DNA from: Sutcliffiella tianshenii
GTDB taxonomy: Bacteria; Bacillota; Bacilli; Bacillales; Bacillaceae_I
Length of the DNA: 64,000 nt
Assembly (NCBI RefSeq): GCF_016908565.1
Contig: NZ_JAFBED010000005.1
Location: forward strand, 186,001 to 250,000
Direction of reading: 5' to 3'
The translations under genes and the position numbers were made by a program. The notes beneath the pieces are model-generated. The model saw only the letters and a list, made by a program, of their open reading frames with translations. It did no database searches and was not told the origin of the DNA. The first letter of the stretch is position 1. Each line of letters begins with the position of its first letter. Positions 41,330-49,366 of this stretch are shown here, one piece after another.

Positions 41330-42598
41330 TTAATCCATTTCTTTTTCAGGTATCTGTACACTGCTGTCCTCTGATTTTGCAACTACATACGCAGCTACTG
41401 CATCACCTGTTATATTAACAGCTGTTCTTGTCATATCAAGAAGACGGTCAATACCAAGTATCAATGCGATTCCCTCTACTGGAAGGTTTACAGATTGCAA
41501 TACCATTGCCAACAGTATAAATCCAACTCCAGGTACTCCGGCGGTCCCGATACTGGCTACTACAGCCAGTCCGACAACCGTAAGCAATTGAGTCAGCGAC
41601 AGGTCTATTCCATATACCTGTGCAATGAAAACTGTTGCCACCCCTTGCATGATTGCCGTTCCGTCCATATTGATCGTTGCACCAAGCGGCTGGACAAAGC
41701 TGCTTATACGCTTTGGCACACCTAGGTTTTCCTGGGCTACATCCATGGATACAGGAAGAGTGGCATTACTGCTAGAAGTACTGAACGCCACACTCATTGC
41801 AGGTACAAATCGTTTAAAGAACGTTATTGGATTTACTTTACCAAGGAACAATGCAGCGCTACCGTATGTGAAGATAAAGTGTATGAGCAATGCCAGCACC
41901 ACTACCATAAAATAGGCACTCATCGCCTTGATGGCATCTATCCCAAGTCCGCCCACCGCTGAAGCAATCAGGCCGAATGCTCCGTATGGCGCAGTTTTGA
42001 TCACAACATGCACAAGGTACATCACGATATCATTCGCTTGTTCAAAGAAAGTCTTGACAACAGATGCCTTCTCTCCCAACGCATTTATTGCGAATCCAAG
42101 AAAGACTGCAAACGCGATGATTTGAAGCATTTCCCCTTTCGCAAGGGCTTCTACCGGATTTTTAGGAATGATATTCAGCAGGGTTTCCTGGACAGGAGGA
42201 GCTTTTTCTGGCTTTTGATCTTCTGCAAGCTCATCCACCAGCATATCTTCAAAGTTCCCTGCATTTCCAGGTTCGATGACAGAAGCCAATGTTAGTCCTA
42301 TAATAATGGCAATGCAAGTGGTCACCAAGAAAAATAAAATTGTTTTAAGACCGATCGATCCCAACTTCTTTGTATCACCCAATCCAACCACACCAAGCGT
42401 GATGGATATAAGTACGATTGGAACTACCAGCATCGTAATCAAATTAAGGAAAATGGTACCCAAAGGCTGAAAAAGGAATTTATCAAATGGTTCGAATAGG
42501 TTTGGGGCATAGAGATTGATTGCCAGACCAACTAAAATACCTATGATAAGTCCGATTAATATTTTTTTCGTAAGAGATAATTTTTTTTTCTTTTTCAC
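41330..42598 (-). CDS. Dicarboxylate/amino acid:cation symporter, GltT-like
   Basis: A 422-residue member of the glutamate/aspartate transporter family. The two re-entrant loops and helix 7-8 signatures are present: FSTSSSNATLPVSMDVA (Ser-rich HP1), LGATINMDGTAIMQG (helix 7 with the NMDGT sodium motif) and GTAGVPGVGFILLAMVLQ (HP2), followed by LGIDRLLDMTRTAVNITGD (helix 8 with substrate Asp and Arg). The Arg in DMTRTAVN suits glutamate or aspartate. GGGAGGAACATC precedes the ATG. Seven Lys residues near the N-terminus are unusual. Which ion drives uptake is not visible. Confidence 0.9.
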   Translation of the reverse strand: MKKKKKLSLTKKILIGLIIGILVGLAINLYAPNLFEPFDKFLFQPLGTIFLNLITMLVVPIVLISITLGVVGLGDTKKLGSIGLKTILFFLVTTCIAIIIGLTLASVIEPGNAGNFEDMLVDELAEDQKPEKAPPVQETLLNIIPKNPVEALAKGEMLQIIAFAVFLGFAINALGEKASVVKTFFEQANDIVMYLVHVVIKTAPYGAFGLIASAVGGLGIDAIKAMSAYFMVVVLALLIHFIFTYGSAALFLGKVNPITFFKRFVPAMSVAFSTSSSNATLPVSMDVAQENLGVPKRISSFVQPLGATINMDGTAIMQGVATVFIAQVYGIDLSLTQLLTVVGLAVVASIGTAGVPGVGFILLAMVLQSVNLPVEGIALILGIDRLLDMTRTAVNITGDAVAAYVVAKSEDSSVQIPEKEMD

Positions 42599-42908
42599 AT
42601 GATGTTCCTCCCTTTTGCAATAGTAATATAATGTTTTTTGAAGAAAATTACAGTGGATGTATGTAATTCACAAAAGGCGACTTTTTTCATTCTACGTCTA
42701 ATATAATAATCTGTAAAGTGCATTATGATAGATTAACTTATGCGCCATGTGTTATATTACAGATATCAGGTACGAAAGTCGGGTTGTCTTATCCGCGGAT
42801 TTTTGATATAGTTAACAACGATTTTCTACTTTTATTTACCCATTAATTAAACTTTTATAGCATTCACAAATAGAAAAATTTTCATGCAGAAAGATGGAGG
42901 GGTTTTCG
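42599..42908. other. Divergent intergenic region without a further gene
   Basis: These 310 AT-rich bases separate the divergent symporter and small membrane protein genes. I see a 10-base palindrome ATCCGCGGAT followed by five Ts near 42791-42805, but no convincing promoter pair or open frame with a ribosome site. Confidence 0.5.
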
Positions 42909-43139
42909 TTGAAATTACTTTGGAGAGTTATGGTTGCAATTTTTGTCCTTATTGCTGCAAAAGTGGCCATCGATTCCTATCAGATCATCAAGGTAGCAGC
43001 TGAAGCAGATCACGTCCGGATTGATCCTGCCCTGTACTTCAACCTGTCATACTTAATTTTTGGCTTTATCGGACTTATGCTATTCTCCGACATATTCAAG
43101 AAATTCATGAACAAAAGAAACAACCAGCTGAAGTTTTAA
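42909..43139 (+). CDS. Small membrane protein with two helices
   Basis: A 76-residue protein with a TTG start at 42909, eight bases after GGAGG. An ATG 15 bases upstream overlaps that ribosome site and is rejected. Helix 1 is LLWRVMVAIFVLIAAKVAI and helix 2 is YFNLSYLIFGFIGLMLFSDIF, with a short extracytoplasmic or cytoplasmic loop of about 22 residues between and a basic end KKFMNKRNN. No family recognised. It is a single-gene unit with a strong terminator. Confidence 0.65.
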   Translation: MKLLWRVMVAIFVLIAAKVAIDSYQIIKVAAEADHVRIDPALYFNLSYLIFGFIGLMLFSDIFKKFMNKRNNQLKF

Positions 43140-43142
43140 GCC

Positions 43143-43179
43143 ATATAAAAAAGCAGGCATGATGCCTGCTTTTTTATAT
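43143..43179. terminator. Bidirectional terminator
   Basis: ATATAAAAAAGCAGGCAT and ATGCCTGCTTTTTTATAT are complementary around one base, overlapping the last base of the convergent aldo/keto reductase gene. Confidence 0.92.
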
Positions 43180-44081
43180 TAATCCACTTCTCGCCCTCTG
43201 TACGCTTCATAGATCTCAAACCATTGTTGCCTTGACAGTGATAGCCCTGTCGCCTCTACAGCCGCTCTGACACGCTCAATTTTCCCGGAACCGACTATCG
43301 GGATTATTTTTGCAGGATGAACCAACAGCCATGAGTATAATACCTGATCGATCGATTCAGCCCCGATCTCCTCTTTGACCTGTTCAAGCACTTTTCTTAC
43401 CCTTACCACACCAGCTTCCTGGCTTGTGAAAATCGAGCCGCCTCCTAGTGGAGACCATGCCATCGGGGATACTCTTTCCTGCTGGCACAGCTCGATGGTA
43501 CCTGCCTCGAAATGCTCAAGATGTGTGGCAGAGATTTCAATCTGATTGGTCACCAATGGAAAATCCAAATAAGAATTTAGAAGCTGGTAGGCTGCCGGTT
43601 TGAAATTCGATACACCAAAGCTTTTCACTTTCCCTGACTCTTTTAGCGCAGTGAAGGCTTCTGCTACCTCCGCCGGGTTCATGAAAGGATCCGGTCTATG
43701 GATGAGCAGTAAATCCAGATAGTCCGTTTGGAAGTTCTTTAAAGACCTTTCAACCGACTGGATGATATGCTCTTTGCTTGTATCATAGTATTTTATTTTA
43801 TGATCCGGCCTATTGGCTGAAATGAGCTTGATGCCGCACTTGGTCACCAGCTCCATCTCATCCCTCAGGGAAGGCTTGAGCGCCAATGCTTCACCAAATT
43901 TTTCTTCCACCATATAATTCCCATAAATATCGGCATGATCGAATGTCGTCACGCCCATTTCCAGACACTGCTCCATAAAAGAGAGTGTTTGCTCGTTCGT
44001 ATAATTCCATTCTTGCAATCTCCACATCCCATGGACAATCCTAGAAATGGATACTTCATTAGACAAGTGTATCTTTTCCAA
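43179..44081 (-). CDS. Aldo/keto reductase, YcsN-like
   Basis: A 300-residue TIM-barrel oxidoreductase using NADPH. The catalytic tetrad is visible: Asp and Tyr in TTFDHADIYGNY, Lys in LVTKCGIKL and His in LLLIHRPDPF. The cofactor end has VGSGKIERV. The sequence is of the type represented by E. coli YdhF and B. subtilis YcsN (about 300 residues); this subfamily has no settled substrate. It is monocistronic and convergent with the small membrane protein gene. Confidence 0.87.
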   Translation of the reverse strand: MEKIHLSNEVSISRIVHGMWRLQEWNYTNEQTLSFMEQCLEMGVTTFDHADIYGNYMVEEKFGEALALKPSLRDEMELVTKCGIKLISANRPDHKIKYYDTSKEHIIQSVERSLKNFQTDYLDLLLIHRPDPFMNPAEVAEAFTALKESGKVKSFGVSNFKPAAYQLLNSYLDFPLVTNQIEISATHLEHFEAGTIELCQQERVSPMAWSPLGGGSIFTSQEAGVVRVRKVLEQVKEEIGAESIDQVLYSWLLVHPAKIIPIVGSGKIERVRAAVEATGLSLSRQQWFEIYEAYRGREVD

Positions 44082-44191
44082 TTCTAACCACTCCTTTTTT
44101 CCTTCAAATTGGATTATACTAGGTTGCCGTAGAATTTACCAATTTAATTAATAGAAGGATTACATTAAAAAACGAAACTTTTTTACTATAT

Positions 44192-44213
44192 GAAGTATGT
44201 AAAGATATACTTC
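44192..44213. promoter_or_regulatory. 7-bp inverted repeat upstream of the RsbR-type gene
   Basis: GAAGTAT (44192-44198) and ATACTTC (44207-44213) are perfect complements separated by eight bases, 62 bases before the start codon. TAGAAT at 44229-44234 is a -10 candidate just downstream. Role as an operator is only a suggestion. Confidence 0.35.
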
Positions 44214-44274
44214 TGTTCTACTATTGATTAGAATAAAAGATAGATAAAAATTGACATAAAGTGAGGATACTGCC

Positions 44275-45117
44275 ATGCCTACAGCTGTACACCATAAGAT
44301 CGGAAAGAGAATGCTAGAATCAGAGATCGAACTTTCAGAAAGAATATTTAATGAAATAAGGCTTGCCTATCCTGAAATTTCGGAATACCGGGATCCGCAT
44401 CACCAGGCAGCAATAAAAGAAATCTTCCAGACTCTTATTAGATTTATCGGGAAGTACGTGCAGGACCCGGTGAATACAGTATTGGATGACGCGAAGGACT
44501 GGGGTGAATCCGTAGGTATCATGTCTGTTCAAGCGGGCGGTTCCTTGGAGGATGCATTGTCGAATATGACTCTTTATAAGCGCGCTCTATGGAACTTCAT
44601 TCAGGAGGAAGGCGCCAAAGAAGGCATCCATCTGAATCATCTGACCGAGATCTTCATCCACATTGATGAGATTTTCAATATCATTGTCTACGGCTTCAGC
44701 CATGCATTCTCTGTTGCAACCGAGCAGAAGATACAGGACACCAGGACAAGCTTCATCAGACTCTCCATCCCGATCGTGCCACTTTTCGAAGGACTTGCGG
44801 TTCTTCCTTTGGTTGGGGAGATCGATGAACTTAGAGCGAGCATTCTGATTGAAGAGACTTTGCAGAAAAGCAAGAATTTGTCCATCAATAAGTTGATAGT
44901 CGACTTTTCAGGCGTATATAATCTGGATGAGACAGTCGTCCATACATTGGACCTGCTGATCCGTTCACTGAAATTGATCGGTATTATACCGATCATTACT
45001 GGATTGCGACCGGAACTCAGCCTGCAATTCATTTCAACCGGAGTGAGTTTGACAGATATCCAGATCACAGGGTCCATCGATCAGATCCTGCAGGATTTTC
45101 AACAATTAAATAAATAG
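44275..45117 (+). CDS. RsbR-type stressosome protein
   Basis: A 280-residue protein with a helical N-terminal sensor half (1-150, globin-like in this family) and a C-terminal STAS domain (about 165-275): IPIVPLFEGLAVLPLVGEID, LIVDFSGVYNLDETVV and ITGLRPELSLQFISTGVSL. RsbR paralogues build the stressosome, which releases RsbT to activate sigma-B. By eye, the two Thr residues phosphorylated in RsbRA fall on Glu (DET) and Gln (SLQF) here, which would limit control by RsbT. That alignment is from memory. GTGAGG sets the ATG. Confidence 0.85.
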   Translation: MPTAVHHKIGKRMLESEIELSERIFNEIRLAYPEISEYRDPHHQAAIKEIFQTLIRFIGKYVQDPVNTVLDDAKDWGESVGIMSVQAGGSLEDALSNMTLYKRALWNFIQEEGAKEGIHLNHLTEIFIHIDEIFNIIVYGFSHAFSVATEQKIQDTRTSFIRLSIPIVPLFEGLAVLPLVGEIDELRASILIEETLQKSKNLSINKLIVDFSGVYNLDETVVHTLDLLIRSLKLIGIIPIITGLRPELSLQFISTGVSLTDIQITGSIDQILQDFQQLNK

Positions 45118-45149
45118 GAGCCGCGCTTGTCGCAGCTCTTTTTTATTTT
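45118..45149 (+). terminator. Terminator of the RsbR-type gene
   Basis: GAGCCGCG (45118-45125) pairs with CGCAGCTC (45131-45138) with one mismatch, followed by TTTTTTATTTTTT. Confidence 0.85.
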
Positions 45150-45153
45150 TTGA

Positions 45154-45182
45154 TTGTAATATCTTTAAAGATGGATTATGAT
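45154..45182 (+). promoter_or_regulatory. Promoter of the ribonucleotide reductase operon
   Basis: TTGTAA (45154-45159), a 17-base spacer and TATGAT (45177-45182). A perfect TTATGATA/TATCATAA repeat (45176-45195) overlaps the -10. Confidence 0.55.
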
Positions 45183-45196
45183 AGATTTATCATAAA

Positions 45197-45243
45197 ACAC
45201 AAAATATAGTTCTTTTATCCGAAAATAAAACTACATATAGTAT
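45197..45243 (+). promoter_or_regulatory. Pair of NrdR-like boxes, 31 bp apart
   Basis: ACACAAAATATAGTTC (45197-45212) and AAACTACATATAGTAT (45228-45243) each match 13 of 16 positions of the remembered NrdR box ACACWATATATWGTGT. Their starts are 31 bases apart, the three-turn spacing typical of NrdR operators. They lie between the promoter and the cobalamin riboswitch, so the class I ribonucleotide reductase genes should also be repressed by NrdR when dATP is high. Confidence 0.72.
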
Positions 45244-45249
45244 CTAATG

Positions 45250-45415
45250 AAAAGGTGTCTTTAACAAGACTTAATAGGGAATCCGGTGAAAATCCGGAAC
45301 TGTCCCCGCAACTGTAAGTGCAGACGAATTGAATCACCACTGTATAAGTAGGCTTAACGGCTCTTATATGGGAAGGGTCAATGTAGGAAGAAGCACGAGT
45401 CAGGAGACCTGCCTT
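45250..45415 (+). ncRNA. Cobalamin (adenosylcobalamin) riboswitch
   Basis: Conserved blocks in order: AAAGGTGTC, GGGAATCCGGTGAAAATCCGG, AACTGTCCCCGCAACTGTAAG (the B12 box region is within GCCACTG-like CACCACTG), GTAGGAAGAAGC, and CACGAGTCAGGAGACCTGCCT. This is the full class I cobalamin aptamer. It precedes a terminator at 45543-45572 and the nrd genes, so B12 coenzyme is expected to switch them off. The stretch 45416-45542 is the expression-platform region with no open frame. Confidence 0.96.
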
Positions 45416-45542
45416 TTCGATCAAGTTTCTTAGTCTTCGGGAGTTGAGATGATGAAACGGTGCTAGAAGCACGCGCATGAATCACAATACCCATTTATAA
45501 TTTGTTGCGGGGTATTTGATATCCCGTATTCTATTATCGTTT

Positions 45543-45572
45543 GATCCACTCAATCCTGGGTGGATCTTTTTT
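45543..45572 (+). terminator. Riboswitch-controlled terminator before the nrd genes
   Basis: GATCCAC (45543-45549) pairs with GTGGATC (45560-45566), followed by six Ts. Confidence 0.88.
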
Positions 45573-45603
45573 ATTTACAAATGTGAAACGGAGTGAATGC
45601 CCT

Positions 45604-47838
45604 ATGATTAATTCAACTTTCAATGATTCGAAGCAGACGTTGGATCAGAAAGCATGGATCCATGCTATATTAGATGAATTCCCTCAACTGGAAACGGAAT
45701 CTTTCCTTACCAAAGCAGATAAACTGATTGATAGTCAAAGCACGGAAATCTATAAGCATCTAACCTTGGATGCAATCGGCTATATCTCAGAAAGTGAGCC
45801 TGATTGGACCTTCGTGGCCGAACGGATCCTCCTGAAACAATTATACGAAGAAGCATGTGAGACGCGGGGCACAGATATCCCCTATGCTGATTTTCATTAC
45901 CTTTTACACTCCTTGGTGGATGTTGGCATTTTTCATCGCTCCCTTCTGGAATCATATAGCACCGAGGAAATAAAAGAGTTGGAAAAGTGCCTCGAACCGG
46001 AAAATGACAAACTTTTTACATACATCGGCCTCAAGACGCTGGCAGACCGCTATTTGTCCAGAGGCTACAACAAGGCTCTGTGGGAGCTTCCACAGGAAAG
46101 GTTCATGATCATTGCCATGACCCTAATGGCAAAGGAGGAAAACAATCGGCTGGAACTTGTAAAAGAGGCATACTGGGCACTCAGCAACCTTTATATGACG
46201 GTTGCGACACCAACCTTCTCCAATGCAGGGAAAAGCTATGGCCAGCTATCGAGCTGTTTCATCGATACTGTGGATGACAGTTTACAAGGAATTTATGACA
46301 GCAACACCGACATTGCCAATCTATCAAAGTCAGGTGGCGGAATCGGCGTTTATTTAGGAAAAATCAGAAGTCGAGGAAGTGATATTCGCGGATTCAAGGG
46401 TGTATCAAGCGGGGTCATTCCCTGGATGAAGCAATTGAACAATACCGCCGTGAGTGTCGATCAACTCGGACAGCGGAAGGGTGCCATCTCTGTTTATCTT
46501 GACGTCTGGCATAAGGATATTTTCTCCTTTCTTGACAGCAAGCTCAATAACGGGGATGAGCGGATGCGTACCCATGATCTATTCACAGGTGTCTGCCTTC
46601 CTGATGTATTTATGGAGCAGGTGGAAAGCCGTGGAGACTGGTACCTTTTCGACCCTCATGAAGTGAGAAGCGTAATGGGCTATTCCCTGGAGGATTTTTT
46701 TGATGAACACAAAGGCGCAGGGAGCTTCCGTGAGAAATATTGGGAGTGTGTGCACCATCCATCCCTTCATCATGAAAAAGTTCCTGCCATCGATGTGATG
46801 AAGGGCATTATGCGCGGCCAGCTTGAAACAGGAAGTCCGTTTATGTTCTACCGCGATGAGGTCAACCGTATGAATTCCAACCAACATCTTGGGATGATCT
46901 ATTGCACCAATCTATGTACAGAGATCACCCAGAATCAAAGTGCCACCATCACGAACCAGCAATTTGTAAAAGACGAGACGATTGTGACGGTGAAGACACC
47001 AGGAGACTTTGTCGTTTGCAACCTCTCCTCCATCAACCTTGCGCGTGCGATACCGGCAAAAGTGTTAAAAAGATTGATATCCATTCAGGTCCGGATGCTC
47101 GACAATGTCATCGACCTTAACAACATCCCGGTCCTTCAGGCGAAGCTGACCAATGAGAAATACCGCGCAATCGGATTGGGAACGTTCGGCTGGCATCATC
47201 TTCTGGCATTGAATGGGATCAAATGGGAAAGTGAAGAGGCGGTACAGTTCGCAGACTCACTCTATAAGGAAATCGCCTTTTATACCATCCAGGCAAGTGC
47301 AGCCTTAGCAAAGGAAAAAGGCGCATACCCGGCATTCGAAGGTTCCGATTGGCATAGGGGTGAGTATTTCAATAAAAGAGGGTACCAAACAGATGAACTT
47401 TTTGATTGGGGTGCCTTACAGGGGCAAATAGCCTTAAGCGGGATCCGAAATGGTTACCTCATGGCAGTGGCACCAAATGCGACCACCTCCATCATCGCAG
47501 GCAGCACAGCAAGCATCGATCCCATTTTCCTGAAAGTGTATTCAGAGGAAAAAAAAGATTATAAGATCCCGGTGACTGCACCTGATCTGAATGCAAGCAC
47601 CACCTGGTTCTACAAATCGGCCTATCATATCGACCAGCACTGGAGCATTGCCCAGAATGCCGCCAGACAGAAGCATATAGATCAGGCGATCTCCTTTAAT
47701 CTGTATGTGACAAATGGGATCAAAGCAAAAGCCCTTCTTGATCTGCACCTTGATGCATGGAAGCAGGGATTGAAGACAACGTACTATGTCAGGTCCACCT
47801 CAAAGGAAATAGAAGAATGCGATTCTTGCGCAAGCTGA
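45604..47838 (+). CDS. nrdE: Class I ribonucleoside-diphosphate reductase, large subunit
   Basis: A 744-residue catalytic subunit. Cys218 (SSCFID) and Cys472 (VVCNLSS) form the active-site dithiol, Cys438 in NLCTE is the thiyl site with Glu440, and the radical path pair is Tyr727-Tyr728 (TTYYVRS). The C-terminal CxxC is in CDSC. SGGGIGVYLG and MAVAPNATTS are typical. No complete ATP-cone is visible at the N-terminus. The ATG at 45604 follows GGAG by about eleven bases; the frame runs back through the terminator. No nrdI or nrdH is adjacent, so assignment to class Ib is not supported. Confidence 0.93.
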   Translation: MINSTFNDSKQTLDQKAWIHAILDEFPQLETESFLTKADKLIDSQSTEIYKHLTLDAIGYISESEPDWTFVAERILLKQLYEEACETRGTDIPYADFHYLLHSLVDVGIFHRSLLESYSTEEIKELEKCLEPENDKLFTYIGLKTLADRYLSRGYNKALWELPQERFMIIAMTLMAKEENNRLELVKEAYWALSNLYMTVATPTFSNAGKSYGQLSSCFIDTVDDSLQGIYDSNTDIANLSKSGGGIGVYLGKIRSRGSDIRGFKGVSSGVIPWMKQLNNTAVSVDQLGQRKGAISVYLDVWHKDIFSFLDSKLNNGDERMRTHDLFTGVCLPDVFMEQVESRGDWYLFDPHEVRSVMGYSLEDFFDEHKGAGSFREKYWECVHHPSLHHEKVPAIDVMKGIMRGQLETGSPFMFYRDEVNRMNSNQHLGMIYCTNLCTEITQNQSATITNQQFVKDETIVTVKTPGDFVVCNLSSINLARAIPAKVLKRLISIQVRMLDNVIDLNNIPVLQAKLTNEKYRAIGLGTFGWHHLLALNGIKWESEEAVQFADSLYKEIAFYTIQASAALAKEKGAYPAFEGSDWHRGEYFNKRGYQTDELFDWGALQGQIALSGIRNGYLMAVAPNATTSIIAGSTASIDPIFLKVYSEEKKDYKIPVTAPDLNASTTWFYKSAYHIDQHWSIAQNAARQKHIDQAISFNLYVTNGIKAKALLDLHLDAWKQGLKTTYYVRSTSKEIEECDSCAS

Positions 47839-47859
47839 TGATATAGGAGGGAAACAACG

Positions 47860-48903
47860 ATGAACGGTCTACTTACTTCACGATCACTGATGGATGCTAC
47901 CGCTCCGAACCGATCGACGAAAATAATCAACGGTAAAAGCTCGAATGTACTCAACTGGGACGATGTCGCCTTTTCTTGGGCGTATCCGAAGTATAAAAAA
48001 ATGCTCGCAAACTTCTGGTCCCCTTTTGAGATAAATATGTCACAGGATATCAAACAGTTTCCCGATCTTTCACCTGACGAAAAGGATTCTTTCCTGAAAA
48101 TCATCGGCCTTCTTGCCTTGCTGGATAGCATCCAAACGGATTACGCAGGAAAAGTGGCGGACTATTTAACCGATTCCAGTTTGAATGCACTGATGATCAT
48201 GCTCGCCCAGCAGGAGGTCATTCATAACCATTCCTATTCCTATGTGCTGTCGAGTTTGGTTTCCCGGACAAAACAGGAAGAGGTCTTTGAATACTGGCGA
48301 ACTGAACCGACGCTCCGGAAAAGAAATGACTTTATCACAGATGGCTATGCTGCATTTGCAGAAAAGCCTGATGTGAAGAGTTTTCTGCATTCCATCGTCT
48401 ATGATGTCATTTTGGAAGGTTTGTTTTTTTATTCTGGTTTTGCATTTTTCTATCATCTGGCAAGACAACAGAAAATGGTCGCATCGAGTACCATGATCAA
48501 TTACATCAACCGCGATGAACAGATACATGTGGACCTTTTCGTGAAAATCTTCAAAGAGGTACTCGCGGAGTATCCCGAATACAATAACCTTGAGCTTGCA
48601 CGCTTTGTCGCGGACACATTCGTTCATGCTGCTGAGCTTGAAATCGATTGGGCACGGCAAATTCTTGGAGACAAGATACAAGGAATTGATATCGAGGAAG
48701 TCGAGGCCTATATTAAATTTTATGCCAATGTAAGGTCCAATCAGCTCGGATTTGATCGCCCCTTTGAAGGATACCGGACCAATCCTCTGAAATGGATCAT
48801 GGCTTACGAAGAGGTCGACCTTGGCAAATCGGACTTCTTCGAACAGAAATCACGGCAGTATACAAAAGTGAATGTTGTGGATAACGGATTTGATGAGCTA
48901 TAG
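47860..48903 (+). CDS. nrdF: Class I ribonucleotide reductase, radical-generating small subunit
   Basis: A 347-residue ferritin-like subunit that makes the radical used by the large subunit. All metal ligands are present: Asp89 (LLDSIQ), Glu119 and His122 (QEVIHNHSY), Glu186 (LEGLFF), Glu220 and His223 (DEQIH). Tyr126 is at the radical position, so it is a conventional tyrosyl-radical enzyme rather than a Phe-type Mn/Fe one. TAGGAGGG precedes the ATG, 21 bases after the large-subunit gene. The C-terminal VDNGFDEL tail is the subunit docking peptide. Confidence 0.94.
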   Translation: MNGLLTSRSLMDATAPNRSTKIINGKSSNVLNWDDVAFSWAYPKYKKMLANFWSPFEINMSQDIKQFPDLSPDEKDSFLKIIGLLALLDSIQTDYAGKVADYLTDSSLNALMIMLAQQEVIHNHSYSYVLSSLVSRTKQEEVFEYWRTEPTLRKRNDFITDGYAAFAEKPDVKSFLHSIVYDVILEGLFFYSGFAFFYHLARQQKMVASSTMINYINRDEQIHVDLFVKIFKEVLAEYPEYNNLELARFVADTFVHAAELEIDWARQILGDKIQGIDIEEVEAYIKFYANVRSNQLGFDRPFEGYRTNPLKWIMAYEEVDLGKSDFFEQKSRQYTKVNVVDNGFDEL

Positions 48904-48910
48904 AATCGAG

Positions 48911-48948
48911 AAAGGCCGAAAGCTTAATCAGCTGCCGGCCTTCTTGTT
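48911..48948 (+). terminator. Terminator of the nrd operon
   Basis: AAGGCCG (48912-48918) pairs with CGGCCTT (48936-48942), with AGC/GCT inside, followed by CTTGTTT. Confidence 0.7.
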
Positions 48949-49208
48949 TACCATACTGGATAGAAAAATACCGACACACTAAAATATACTACCCCCAACA
49001 CCATGTAGCCTACATACTGCTTTTTGTGGGAGAGCCAGACTTCAAGACCCCTCAAGAGAAAGGCAAGACTCACCAGACAGAACATCCAGCCGAGATACAG
49101 TGTGCTGTCGGTGTAGACACCAATACCACCGAAAATCAGTCCAGTAAAAAACAAAAGCAGCTGCAGTAACACAAATGGCTTATTTCGTGATCCTATATCC
49201 TTGAACAT
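48948..49208 (-). CDS. Small membrane protein with three helices
   Basis: An 86-residue hydrophobic protein. Segments PFVLLQLLLFFTGLIFGGIG, LYLGWMFCLVSLAFLLRGLE and VGYMVLGVVYFSVSVFF are probable helices, with a basic loop SHKKQ between the last two. AGGGGGAAGG precedes the ATG. The layout resembles small DUF-type Bacillus membrane proteins, but I cannot name one. Monocistronic and convergent with nrdF. Confidence 0.7.
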   Translation of the reverse strand: MFKDIGSRNKPFVLLQLLLFFTGLIFGGIGVYTDSTLYLGWMFCLVSLAFLLRGLEVWLSHKKQYVGYMVLGVVYFSVSVFFYPVW

Positions 49209-49318
49209 CGACCTTCCCCCTTGATGCGTTGCAATATGTATGAGTTTTTATATGTATATATTTATTTTAACAGAATTTTTCGTAAAATGTCGTTTTTGGG
49301 GGATAATTGATTAACATA

Positions 49319-49358
49319 GAAAAGCCCACAACTGGCTCATCCTCGCCAGCTGCAGGCT
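49319..49358 (-). terminator. Terminator-like hairpin after the DUF2339 gene
   Basis: On the minus strand AGCC and CTGG pair with CCAG and GGCT across a short interrupted stem (49357-49323), followed by TTTCT. Strength is uncertain. Confidence 0.5.
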
Positions 49359-49366
49359 CCCCCACC

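Noticed and set aside
45604-48903. Class Ib (NrdE/NrdF with NrdI) assignment
   Set aside because: No nrdI or nrdH gene is adjacent, so the manganese-type class Ib system is not supported; symbols are used only as the usual Bacillus names.
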